A stretch of 64,000 nt of DNA from JABDJZ01 sp047619685 (GTDB lineage: Bacteria; Bacteroidota; Rhodothermia; Rhodothermales; UBA10348), in assembly GCA_047619685.1 (NCBI GenBank), contig JBLHLC010000011.1:1-64000 (forward strand), in the 5' to 3' direction. Every line of letters starts with the position of its first letter. Position 1 is the stretch's first letter. The notes under the pieces were generated by a model, which was not told the origin of the DNA, did not search any database, and saw only the letters and a list, made by a program, of their open reading frames with translations. Below are positions 28,057-35,481 of the stretch, one piece after another. A program made the translations under genes and the position numbers.

Positions 28057-29451
28057 ATGTCCGCAGCACTCCTCAAAATCATGAAGCCGGTAGCAGTCGC
28101 AGCGGTTCTGCTGGCCGGCTGCGGTTATGACAAACCGCCTGAGGACGTTCCTGATTTCGTTCGAGGCGATTTGATCACCTTCACCGGCCAGTCAGAGAGC
28201 CCAAACGGCGCGTGGTGTTGGTTCCAGGATGAGCGGGCCATTGTCGACCAGGATCACCCCGATGGGCCGATGCTGTTGTTTACCTCCATTTCTGCCTCCG
28301 AGGCGGATTCGACGGAGCAGGGCGACCTGGATCTGCATTTCTACGGCCTGGAAAGTGGCCGGCAGGGCGTGGTTGAACTCCACGATCGCCTGCAGCAGGA
28401 TGACCACAATGTGGCCGCTCTTCACCAACTCGAGAGCGGTGAAGTCATGGCAGTATATGCCCGGCACGGCAGCGACCGACTCGTCCACAGCACCCGCTCT
28501 GGAATCCACGACCCGGCCGCCTGGAGCAAGCCCCGGTTGTACACCGAAGAGGCCGGTGTTACGTACTCCAACCTGCTGACGGCGGGAAGCGGTCCGGAGA
28601 GAAGGCTGTACAATTTCTCGCGGTCCCGCGACTGGAATCCCAATTTCCTGGTGTATAACCAAGTCTCGGACTCGTGGGGCTACGGAGGTCGTCTGCTGGC
28701 CAGCGAAGGGCGTCCTTACCTGAAGTACCAGTCGAGTAGTGACGGCTCCATCATTCACGTGGTCGCCACGGACCAGCACCCTCGCAATTTCGACAACTCC
28801 ATGTATCACGGGGTCATGGACGGGAAGACGCTTTCCGACTCCTTTGGCAACGTCATTGACGCGAGTCTTGCCGATCAGAACGCGGCCGAACCCACCGACA
28901 TGACCATGGTCTTCCAGGGAGATCCGGACAATGTGGCCTGGATGGCAGACGTCGAAATGGACGAACACGACCGGCCCGTCATCGCATTCTCGGTACAAAA
29001 GGATGGACGCAACCTTCCGCCCCAACAAGGTGGACTCGATCATCGGTATCACCTGGCGCGGTTCATCGACGGCCATTGGGTGGAGCACCAGATAGCGTAT
29101 GCAGGCGAGCGGCTCTATCCGTTCGAGGACGACTACACCGGCCTGGTAGCGATTGACCCGCAGGATGCGAACCATCTCGTCATTTCCACGAACGCGAATC
29201 CCGTGACCGGCGAGCCGCTCATCAGCCGCGCCGACAGCCTGAGGCACCACGAACTGTTCGAGGGACAGTCTGCGGACGGAGGCGCATCATTCACCTGGAC
29301 CGCGCTCACCCAAAACTCAACCGTGGACAACCTTCGGCCGATCATTCCCGCTTGGGAGAGCGAGCAGCGCGTCGTGTTATGGATGCGCGGCACGTACTTG
29401 AGTTACACCGATTGGGACACCCAGATTGTGGGCGTCACGCAGAATCGTTGA
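28057..29451 (+). CDS. BNR-4 repeat lipoprotein, possible polysaccharide lyase or glycan-binding protein
   Basis: The 464-residue lipoprotein has lipobox LLAGC (Cys22, or Cys14 if translation starts at the ATG at 28081). The mature part matches the BNR-4 (seven-blade propeller) family: GAWCWFQDERAIVD, DDHNVAALHQL, YNFSRSRDWNPNF and RPYLKYQSSS. BNR-4 propellers occur in PL24/PL25 ulvan lyases and relatives, so an outer-membrane-linked enzyme for a uronic-acid polysaccharide is possible; substrate and activity cannot be read from the sequence. It is flanked by the two copies of the 56-bp repeat. No SusC/D genes are near. Confidence 0.75.
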   Translation: MSAALLKIMKPVAVAAVLLAGCGYDKPPEDVPDFVRGDLITFTGQSESPNGAWCWFQDERAIVDQDHPDGPMLLFTSISASEADSTEQGDLDLHFYGLESGRQGVVELHDRLQQDDHNVAALHQLESGEVMAVYARHGSDRLVHSTRSGIHDPAAWSKPRLYTEEAGVTYSNLLTAGSGPERRLYNFSRSRDWNPNFLVYNQVSDSWGYGGRLLASEGRPYLKYQSSSDGSIIHVVATDQHPRNFDNSMYHGVMDGKTLSDSFGNVIDASLADQNAAEPTDMTMVFQGDPDNVAWMADVEMDEHDRPVIAFSVQKDGRNLPPQQGGLDHRYHLARFIDGHWVEHQIAYAGERLYPFEDDYTGLVAIDPQDANHLVISTNANPVTGEPLISRADSLRHHELFEGQSADGGASFTWTALTQNSTVDNLRPIIPAWESEQRVVLWMRGTYLSYTDWDTQIVGVTQNR

Positions 29452-29559
29452 ATCGGGCCGAACGATTCTGCGAAGCAAGGGGAGGGCGTGCCCGACGAAG
29501 CCTTCATGGTAGCCGTCTCCCGGGAATCCCGTGGCCGGGTTGTTCTGGATATGGGGTGA

Positions 29560-29576
29560 AGCCGTGATCCACGGCT
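29560..29576. other. 7-bp hairpin between the BNR-4 and rhomboid genes
   Basis: AGCCGTG-ATC-CACGGCT is a perfect stem-loop in the 228-nt intergenic space, 20 nt before the second 56-bp repeat. No T run follows. It may be a processing signal or a weak terminator for the upstream gene. Confidence 0.4.
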
Positions 29577-29595
29577 AGCTCACGGAAATGACCTG

Positions 29596-29651
29596 CCTCA
29601 GCCGTCGCCGAATCCGTTGCGAGTCCCTGACGTAGGGGGACCTCCGTTGTA
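29596..29651 (+). repeat. 56-bp repeat, copy 2, upstream of the rhomboid gene
   Basis: Same 56-bp element as at 27987-28042 (48 of 56 identical, ungapped). It ends 28 nt before the rhomboid start. The shared placement in two successive leaders suggests a cis-acting element or a small mobile repeat. Confidence 0.85.
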
Positions 29652-29679
29652 AAAGAAAGCTGCCCGGGGACGGGCACTC

Positions 29680-30294
29680 ATGTTCTATTTCCTGGATTCT
29701 CCCGCGACTTTGATGCTGATGCTCGTGATCGGTCTCGTGACCGGATATGCGCTAAACAGCCGGCCGGATCTCACTGAGAAACTGGCATTCAGACCAAGAT
29801 TGGTCCTGTCCGGGAAGCAGTACTACCGCCTGGGCACGGCCTGGCTTGTGCATGGGGGACTGGGCCATCTGGCTCTGAACCTGTTCACGCTTTTTGCCTT
29901 CGGGCGATACCTGGAGGCGCTGATCGGAACGCCCCAGTTTCTTGCTGTCTTTTTTGGCGCCGAGTTGGCTGCCAACGGGCTCACTCTGTTGATGCAGAAA
30001 GACTCGGCCTCTTATGGGTCAGTCGGGGCGTCCGGAGCCATCAGCGGGGTGTTATTTGCCTACAGCTTGTACCGGCCGATGGACTATATCTACCTGTTTG
30101 GGGTCGTCCCAATGCCGGCGTGGATCTTCGCAGTTCTATTCGTCGGACTCTCCATCGCTGCCATGAAGAAGTCCGGGGCTCGCGGTGGTATAGCGCACGA
30201 GGCGCATCTTGGTGGGGCTCTCGGTGGCATTCTAATCACAATCCTCCTCAACCCGGGCGTGTTGGGCATATTCCGGGGTCAGATGGGTTTCTAG
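29680..30294 (+). CDS. Rhomboid-family intramembrane serine protease
   Basis: The 204-residue, six-helix membrane protein has the rhomboid active-site elements. The oxyanion region is HGGLGHLALNLF, the catalytic Ser is in GSVGASGAISG, and the catalytic His is in HEAHLGGALGG. It cleaves membrane-spanning substrates inside the lipid bilayer; the substrate is unknown. Start ATG at 29680. An intrinsic terminator lies about 190 nt after the stop. Confidence 0.93.
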   Translation: MFYFLDSPATLMLMLVIGLVTGYALNSRPDLTEKLAFRPRLVLSGKQYYRLGTAWLVHGGLGHLALNLFTLFAFGRYLEALIGTPQFLAVFFGAELAANGLTLLMQKDSASYGSVGASGAISGVLFAYSLYRPMDYIYLFGVVPMPAWIFAVLFVGLSIAAMKKSGARGGIAHEAHLGGALGGILITILLNPGVLGIFRGQMGF

Positions 30295-30386
30295 GGGTTT
30301 CCGCGTCAGGGCCCGTTATTGTAGGACGATGAACCATGGATAGAAGGGCCTCTGCAGCACCATCTGTAGTCACACCCGTTATTGGA

Positions 30387-30418
30387 TTTGCGCAATCGTC
30401 CCTCGCGGTGTACTTTCA
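30387..30418 (+). promoter_or_regulatory. Candidate promoter of a short transcript
   Basis: TTTG (30387-30390) and TACTTTCA (30411-30418) are 20 nt apart, a partial match to TTTG-N19-21-TAnnTTTG. A start near 30425 would give an RNA of about 95 nt ending at the terminator at 30489-30518. Nothing in that interval codes for protein. Confidence 0.25.
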
Positions 30419-30488
30419 TTTACCTCATGTCGCCTGGATTTCGTACATCGCTACGACCACTCAGTCGCGTAAGCTGGTTTGGGCACTC

Positions 30489-30518
30489 AAAAAGCTCGGC
30501 TCCTGGGCCGGGCTTTTT
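30489..30518 (+). terminator. Rho-independent terminator
   Basis: AAAAAGCTCGGC (30489-30500) pairs with GCCGGGCTTTTT (30507-30518) around TCCTGG, with one G-T pair. The A-rich/T-rich ends make it a strong, possibly bidirectional terminator. It ends the rhomboid transcript or a short RNA starting near 30425. Confidence 0.8.
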
Positions 30519-30623
30519 GCGTTTGGGAGGGGCGCGAGTCGCCCTCCGTCCGGGCCCAGAGTTATGCACCACGCCTGTTGATATTGTGTGCAGTAATTGT
30601 GGAAGGAATGGTGAAGGTCATTC

Positions 30624-30652
30624 TTGACCAAGGTCACAGGTCGTGCTATAAT
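30624..30652 (+). promoter_or_regulatory. Sigma70-type promoter of the candidate large RNA
   Basis: TTGACC (30624-30629) and a perfect TATAAT (30647-30652) are separated by exactly 17 nt. Start would be at about 30659-30660. It differs from the TAnnTTTG-type boxes proposed elsewhere in this window and is the best sigma70 consensus match I found here. Confidence 0.75.
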
Positions 30653-30659
30653 AGTCCCA

Positions 30660-31351
30660 GTGCCTGACGGCACCGTTCCTTGACGTGACTGAGTCTCTAG
30701 GCTGCATGAGGTAGCCCAAGCGGATCGAAAGCTTTCGAGCTGAGGTCCCTGGGAAGGCTGACAGAGTGACGATTCGCCCTCGGGTGAGACGATCTCTGGT
30801 GCGAAGATGCAGGTGGTTCGGAGGAGAATTGTGGGGCGAGCAATCGTGCCGGAAGGATCTGAAGAAGTGCCAGCGGAAGCGGACGGTGAACGCGGTGTTG
30901 GTGTTAGAACCAACGGAACCCGAATTTTAATTCAGGGGATCGCGCGAGCTTCGGAAGTTGTGGCAGGCGGTAGCGATCCCAGGAAGCGCGCCGATTGTCT
31001 TCAGCGAAGGCGTAAGAAGTGGATGACGTGCTTGCACGACGCCGTGACGAACGCACCCGGAGAGCGCATCCAGAAATGGGTGGGCAAAGCAAAGGTGGCT
31101 CGCGGAGTGTGCCCATACGACGTGAGCAGGAGTGTACGCGCAAGCGTGCCTTCGAACGTGCCAGCCAGACAGAAGCCGAAAGGCATCTGCCAAAAACATT
31201 GAGACTTGAACCTCCCCAGAGGACGACCGATCCGCTTGCGGTGAAGAAGGACTTGGGGAGGCGTCCGTCGGGGGTGTCAAGGCATCAAACTTGGAAGAGG
31301 TTTACTTCTTTCCCAATGAGGCCGCTCAGTTTACTGGGTGGCCTTTCTTGG
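30660..31351 (+). ncRNA. Candidate large structured noncoding RNA (about 690 nt), family not recognised
   Basis: This stretch has a consensus promoter, many helices, a terminator and no recognisable protein. Helices seen: GTGCC/GGCAC (30660-30673); long-range TGAGTCTC (30690-30697) with GAGACTTG (31201-31208, two G-U); GTTGGT/ACCAAC (30897-30914); GAAT/ATTC (30922-30933); GGGATCGC (30936-30943) with GCGATCCC (30973-30980); GGCGT (31009-31013) with ACGCC (31039-31043) enclosing CGTG-CTTG-CACG (31027-31038); TGGGC/GCCCA (31081-31115); ACGC-GCAA-GCGT (31136-31147); CCTCCCCA (31211-31218) with TGGGGAGG (31254-31261) enclosing CCG-CTTG-CGG (31232-31241). I compared it by eye with RNase P RNA, tmRNA, SRP and 6S RNA and see no match. 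Short reading frames inside have no family resemblance. Function unknown. Confidence 0.65.
31319..31351 (+). terminator. Rho-independent terminator of the candidate RNA
   Basis: AGGCCGCTCAGT (31319-31330) and ACTGGGTGGCCT (31333-31344) pair over 12 positions, with two G-T pairs and the innermost pairs opening to form the loop, followed by TTCTT. It lies 20 nt before the next start codon, so it separates the RNA from the glycosyltransferase gene. Confidence 0.75.
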
Positions 31352-31371
31352 TATCTAGCCATTCTGGACGC

Positions 31372-32010
31372 ATGAACGCTCTGGTCGCCATTGTCCACTA
31401 TCAGACGCCGGACCTGCTGGAGCAGGCAGTTACCTCTTTCCGCGCGGTAGACCCTGAAACTCCCCTGCTGGTGGTTGACAACGGCTCATCAGACGGGTCC
31501 CAGGAGTTTGTCCTGTCCCTTCCGCAGCGGTTTGCGGGAGTTCGGGCCAGAATGCTGAGCGCGAACATCTTCCACGGCCCGGCCATGGACCTTGTCATGC
31601 AGGAGGCTTCGGAAGATCTGGTGTTCTTCCTGGACAGCGACACCATAACCCATCGTGGCGGTTTCCTGAAGCCACTTGCTGCTCTGGCCCTGCAGAATGA
31701 CGTGCTCGCTGCGGGCCAGGTTGCCTACGTAGACAAGCGCGGCTTCGCCACGGAGACAGGCACTCCAGTACCGGTCTCGGCATTCATGATGATCAACACC
31801 CGGCAGTATCTGAACCTGCCGCCGTTCGAGCATCACGGCCTGCCGGTTCTGAAAACGTGTGCAGAGGCGGCCAGGCGCGGGCTGTCAGTCAAGGAATTCC
31901 CGGTAGAGGAGTACGTCGAACACCTCGGAAGGGGGACGGCTGCCAGGTTTGGTTACGGCCTTGGCCTCAAGAGTCGCATGTCGTTCCTCCTGCACAAACT
32001 GGGCCTCTAA
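31372..32010 (+). CDS. Family 2 glycosyltransferase
   Basis: The 212-residue protein has a GT-A fold: the nucleotide-sugar part is MNALVAIVHYQTPDLL with VVDNGSSDGS, and the metal-binding DxD is in FFLDSDT. It transfers a sugar from an activated donor, probably in envelope glycan synthesis; the acceptor is unknown. It is shorter than most GT2 enzymes (about 250-350), with a brief C-terminal part. The frame is open to 31291, but the extra codons would cover the terminator, so the ATG at 31372 is preferred. Confidence 0.88.
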   Translation: MNALVAIVHYQTPDLLEQAVTSFRAVDPETPLLVVDNGSSDGSQEFVLSLPQRFAGVRARMLSANIFHGPAMDLVMQEASEDLVFFLDSDTITHRGGFLKPLAALALQNDVLAAGQVAYVDKRGFATETGTPVPVSAFMMINTRQYLNLPPFEHHGLPVLKTCAEAARRGLSVKEFPVEEYVEHLGRGTAARFGYGLGLKSRMSFLLHKLGL

Positions 32011-32042
32011 ATTCCGGACGCCTGTGGCGCGACTCGCGGGGA

Positions 32043-32735
32043 TCAGATGCCGAGAATGGAGGCAAGTTGACTCCAGTCCCGGAATGTCGGGACCTCGGAT
32101 AGGTCTGCGGGGGCATCAGCATCGGTGTACCACACCACCTGCCAGCCAGCGCGGAGTCCCCCGCGAATGTCGGATGAGAGCGAGTCACCGACGTAAGCGA
32201 TTCTGTCCGGACTGACTCCGGCGCGCGCACCCGCAATGCGGAACAGCTCTGGATGCGGCTTGAGAACGCCCTCCTCTTCCGAAATCACAATGGCCGAAAA
32301 GGTCTTGGCCAGGACGGGAAACTTGGCCAGTTTGGCGCGCTGAGCCTCCGCAAAACCGTTGGTCAGGAGTCCTGTGGGGAAACTCTGCGCCACATGCCGA
32401 TAGGCCTCCCACGAGCCGTCAATCAACGACCAGTGATCCGAATAGGCCTGTAGGTACGAGCCTGCGGCCTGCATGGCATCTGCCTCAACTCCCAAGGCGT
32501 CAAAGAGCAGTTCGAAACGCCCAGACCGTGTGCCCTCCTTGTCCCGGGTTCCGGCCGCGTATTCCTTCCACACCCGACCGTTTACAATCCCGTAGACCTC
32601 AAGAATCCGCGCGAGGGGGAAAGTGGCCAATTCGGGCATGAGCCGCTGTAGATCACCCAGGGCAAGATTCTGCGCCCCTTTATGATCCAGAATCGTGTCG
32701 TCCAGATCGAAATAAACGAACTCAATCCCGTTCAT
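32043..32735 (-). CDS. HAD-superfamily hydrolase, YjjG-like nucleotidase/phosphatase
   Basis: The 230-residue hydrolase has HAD motif I FDLDDTILDH, motif II LLTNG, motif III Lys in VLKPHPELF and motif IV YVGDSLSSDIRGG. The set and spacing match YjjG/noncanonical-pyrimidine nucleotidase relatives; the substrate is not certain. The frame extends 65 codons upstream as low-complexity Arg/Asp/Pro sequence, which is a shadow of the upstream gene's repeat tail. The ATG at 32735 overlaps that gene's stop (ATGA) and fits the family. It is last in an operon with the serine palmitoyltransferase. Confidence 0.9.
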   Translation of the reverse strand: MNGIEFVYFDLDDTILDHKGAQNLALGDLQRLMPELATFPLARILEVYGIVNGRVWKEYAAGTRDKEGTRSGRFELLFDALGVEADAMQAAGSYLQAYSDHWSLIDGSWEAYRHVAQSFPTGLLTNGFAEAQRAKLAKFPVLAKTFSAIVISEEEGVLKPHPELFRIAGARAGVSPDRIAYVGDSLSSDIRGGLRAGWQVVWYTDADAPADLSEVPTFRDWSQLASILGI

Positions 32736-33970
32736 TCGTGACCAGTCGGAGCAGCCTCTTCGGAGGCCGCGCCGGCGCCGGCGGGCTGGGCTATCGCGTG
32801 CTGGGGGGTCGCGGGTTGGGCGATCGTCTGCTGGGCTATCGCGCGCTGGACAATCGCATACTCCTTGTGCTTCACGCCGCCCAGAGATTCCAGGGCGTTT
32901 CGCATCGGAAGATTGTTGTCCAGTATCCAACTCATCTCACATCCGGGGTAACCCAGCGGCGGAACGCGGTCCACGGTTTCCAAAATCATCAAGGCGTCGA
33001 AGCCGCGGCCATGATAGGCCTTGCGAACACCCAACAACGGGAGGCGCACTTCCTGAATCCCACTGAAGAGGACCTTCGGAAGCAGCTTGAAGATCCCAAA
33101 CGGCAGCAGCCTGCCGTTGCGAAGCGGGGCCAAAGCCTGGTTCATATTGGGGATGGAGATGCAGAACGCCACGGTTTCGCCGTCAAGCTCCAGCATATAG
33201 GCCATGCGTGGATCAATGATCTGCTTCATCTCAGATGCCAGGTGGTCAAACTCGGCCTCGGTCATGGGGACGTGACCCCAGTTTTCTGACCACCCCTCAT
33301 TAAAGATCTCCCGGATGGTGGCCGCTTCTTCCTTGAAGCGCTTCATATCCAGGGTTCTAAGGGTCAAGCCCGGGTAACGTCTCTTAATGAGGTTTACGCC
33401 ACGCCGCACCTTCTCCACCTTGGCGTACTTGCGGTGGATGTAGTACGCCCAGAGAGTCATCTCCCGCTTGAACCCGGCTTCCTCAAGAAGGGTGCAATAA
33501 TACTTGGGGTTGTGGGTCATCATCACGAACGGCGGGCTCTCAAAGCCATCCATGAGAAGACCGGCAGTGTCGTTCAAGCTCGGGTTACAGGGCCCGCGCA
33601 TGGCGGTCATTCCCTGATCCAGCAGCCACGAGTCAGCGGCCCCTAGCAGGGCATCGGCCACATCAGCGCTATCGATGGTCTCGAAGAAGCCAAAGAAACC
33701 GACACCGTCCTCGTACTTCTTGAGGTGCATGCCATTGATGATGGCCGCTATGCGCCCAACAACTGCTCCGGCCTCGTCGCGAGCCAGGAACGTCTGAATC
33801 TGGCCGTGCTCAAAAAAGGCATTCTTGTTGGGATTCAGGAGCTTCTTGACGTCCATCCGGAGCGGAGCCACAAAGTAGGGGTCGTCCGCGTAGTGCCGGT
33901 AGGGGAAGTCTATGAATGCAGCCCTGTCGCGCCGACCCTGAACGGGGCGGACCGTAATCCCAGCAGCCAT
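32732..33970 (-). CDS. GNAT-like acyltransferase in the sphingolipid operon
   Basis: The 412-residue cytosolic protein belongs to a GNAT-like family often found beside serine palmitoyltransferase genes. Recognisable stretches are FIDFPYRHYADDPYFVAPL, GRIAAIIN, GFFGFFE and RGPCNPSLNDTAG. It may acylate a sphingolipid precursor or related amine, which is an inference from context. The C-terminus (about 370-412) is a repeat tail of Ala-Ile-Ala-Gln-Xaa units followed by an Ala/Gly/Glu-rich end, absent from the family core. Start and stop overlap both neighbours by ATGA. Confidence 0.8.
   Translation of the reverse strand: MAAGITVRPVQGRRDRAAFIDFPYRHYADDPYFVAPLRMDVKKLLNPNKNAFFEHGQIQTFLARDEAGAVVGRIAAIINGMHLKKYEDGVGFFGFFETIDSADVADALLGAADSWLLDQGMTAMRGPCNPSLNDTAGLLMDGFESPPFVMMTHNPKYYCTLLEEAGFKREMTLWAYYIHRKYAKVEKVRRGVNLIKRRYPGLTLRTLDMKRFKEEAATIREIFNEGWSENWGHVPMTEAEFDHLASEMKQIIDPRMAYMLELDGETVAFCISIPNMNQALAPLRNGRLLPFGIFKLLPKVLFSGIQEVRLPLLGVRKAYHGRGFDALMILETVDRVPPLGYPGCEMSWILDNNLPMRNALESLGGVKHKEYAIVQRAIAQQTIAQPATPQHAIAQPAGAGAASEEAAPTGHE
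32790..32864. repeat. Five tandem 15-bp repeats inside the GNAT-like gene tail
   Basis: Units at 32790, 32805, 32820, 32835 and 32850 have the pattern GCTATCGCGYGCTGG with variation, giving pentapeptides AIVQR, AIAQQ, TIAQP, ATPQH, AIAQP on the minus strand. In-frame 15-bp units allow length change without frameshift, so the tail may vary between strains. Confidence 0.8.
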
Positions 33971-35244
33971 CAGTTAGTTGTCCCGTTGGTGCCTATTACT
34001 CCGTGATGGGTGCCCACCTTCCTGAACGCATCCAGAATGAAGTCCAGATCCTCGTTGGTATGGGTGGCCATGTAGGACGTCCGCATCAGAGACTGGCCCT
34101 GGGGGACGGCTGGAGGAACGACCGCGTTTACGAAGACTCCCGCCTCCAATAGATCCTTCCAGAACCGGAAGCATGTGTGCAGATCGCCCACGACTACCGG
34201 AATAATGGGGGACTCGCTGCTCCAGACGTTGAATCCCAATTCCCTAAATCCGGACCGCATGTAGTCTGAGATCTCCCAGAGTCTCAGAACGCGCTCGGGC
34301 TCCTCCTCGAGGATGTCAAGGCATTTCAGAGCGGTCGCCACATTGGCCGGAGGCATCGACGCACTGAAAATATGGGTCGATGCGGTGTGGCGGATATACT
34401 CAATGACGTCATAGTCACCGACACAGAAACCACCAAGAGAGGCAAAGCTCTTCGAGAACGTCCCGGTGGTGAGATTTGCGCTGTCCTCAAGTCCGAAGTG
34501 CGACGCGCTGCCTCGTCCGCCTTTGCCCACAACGCCCACCGCGTGCGCGTCGTCCAACATCAGCGCGGCGTTAAATTCCTGGGCCAGAGCGGCCAGGCCC
34601 GGCACATTGGCCAGTACGCCATTCATAGAGAAGACGCCATCGGTGACAATCAACAGCCCTGCGTCGGGCCTCTCCGCGGCCGCACGCTCCAGCAGTTTGC
34701 GCAGATGGGCCATGTCGTTGTGGCGGAATCGCCAGGTATCAGCCAGGCTGACCTGCGTCCCAGCCACGATGCAGGCGTGGTTGTCCTTGTCGGATAAGAT
34801 GATGTCTCCCTTGCTCGCCAGAGACTGAAGGACACCCTGGTTGGTCATGTAGCCGGTGCTGAAGAGCACGCAGGCGTCTCGGCCCATGAAGGAGGCAAGA
34901 CGTTGCTCCAACTCAATGTGCAGGTCCAACGTACCGTTCAAAAAGCGGCTTCCGGTGCAACCCGTCCCGTACTTCTCGATGGCCGCTTGTGCCGCCTCCT
35001 TGACCCGGGGGTCGGACATCAGACCCAGATAATTGTTGGATCCGGCCATGATGATCTCACGGCCGCCAATGATAGCGCGGGCGCCATCATTTTTCTCGAT
35101 GGCCCTGAAATACGGGTACAGGTCTGCGGCCTTGATCTGCGCATACAGGCCATCGGGAGCAAAAAAACGATGGGTCTTATCGAACAGGGATGGTTCAGCC
35201 TTTACGGCAGCGACCCCGTCCACGCGCTCGGAACCCTGGGACAT
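33970..35244 (-). CDS. Serine palmitoyltransferase-like alpha-oxoamine synthase
   Basis: The 424-residue PLP enzyme is of the KBL/AONS/SPT family. SPT-like features are SLFDKTHRFF near the start, AGSNNYLGL, YGTGCTGSRFLNGTLDLH, the cofactor segment LMLDDAHAVGVVG and the PLP Lys in TGTFSKSFASLGG. It likely joins serine and a fatty acyl-CoA to form 3-ketosphinganine; 2-amino-3-ketobutyrate ligase is the alternative. The frame is open to 35334; ATG at 35244 is chosen because the extra 30 residues lack family similarity. It is first in an operon with the GNAT-like and HAD genes. Confidence 0.87.
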   Translation of the reverse strand: MSQGSERVDGVAAVKAEPSLFDKTHRFFAPDGLYAQIKAADLYPYFRAIEKNDGARAIIGGREIIMAGSNNYLGLMSDPRVKEAAQAAIEKYGTGCTGSRFLNGTLDLHIELEQRLASFMGRDACVLFSTGYMTNQGVLQSLASKGDIILSDKDNHACIVAGTQVSLADTWRFRHNDMAHLRKLLERAAAERPDAGLLIVTDGVFSMNGVLANVPGLAALAQEFNAALMLDDAHAVGVVGKGGRGSASHFGLEDSANLTTGTFSKSFASLGGFCVGDYDVIEYIRHTASTHIFSASMPPANVATALKCLDILEEEPERVLRLWEISDYMRSGFRELGFNVWSSESPIIPVVVGDLHTCFRFWKDLLEAGVFVNAVVPPAVPQGQSLMRTSYMATHTNEDLDFILDAFRKVGTHHGVIGTNGTTN

Positions 35245-35407
35245 GTGATCTTGGATAAGGTCAGCCTGAGAGGCGGTACTGTGAACGGGCTGGCGTTGGT
35301 GGCAATCGGCACTCTGACGTTCAAAATACGTCAACAGCCACTCGTGTACCTAGGCGCACCAAAATAGCAGCAACCAAGGCCTAATCTCGCCGATTATTAT
35401 CCCGGTG

Positions 35408-35451
35408 GGGTAACATCTCTATGCCGCGTGGAGCCCCCAAAGGGTAACATC
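35408..35451. repeat. Direct repeat of GGGTAACATC upstream of the SPT operon
   Basis: Two identical 10-bp copies lie at 35408-35417 and 35442-35451, 34 bp apart, in the 237-nt space between the DUF5683 stop and the SPT start. A seven-A run (35457-35463) follows. They may be binding sites for a regulator of the operon. Confidence 0.45.
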
Positions 35452-35481
35452 CCACCAAAAAAAGACCCCTACTAAACCGCG

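Noticed and set aside
30807..31280. Open frames of 117-131 codons inside the candidate RNA region (for example + 30807-31202 and - 30927-31280)
   Set aside because: Composition is rich in Arg/Pro/Ser without any domain, start sites lack support, and the DNA is better explained by extensive RNA stems.
30660..31351. RNase P RNA, tmRNA or a group I/II intron as identity of the structured region
   Set aside because: The GAGGAAAGTCC block of RNase P is missing (only a weak ACAGAAGCCG resemblance near 31169), no tRNA-like end or tag frame is seen for tmRNA, and no intron domain V-type hairpin or intron-encoded protein is present.
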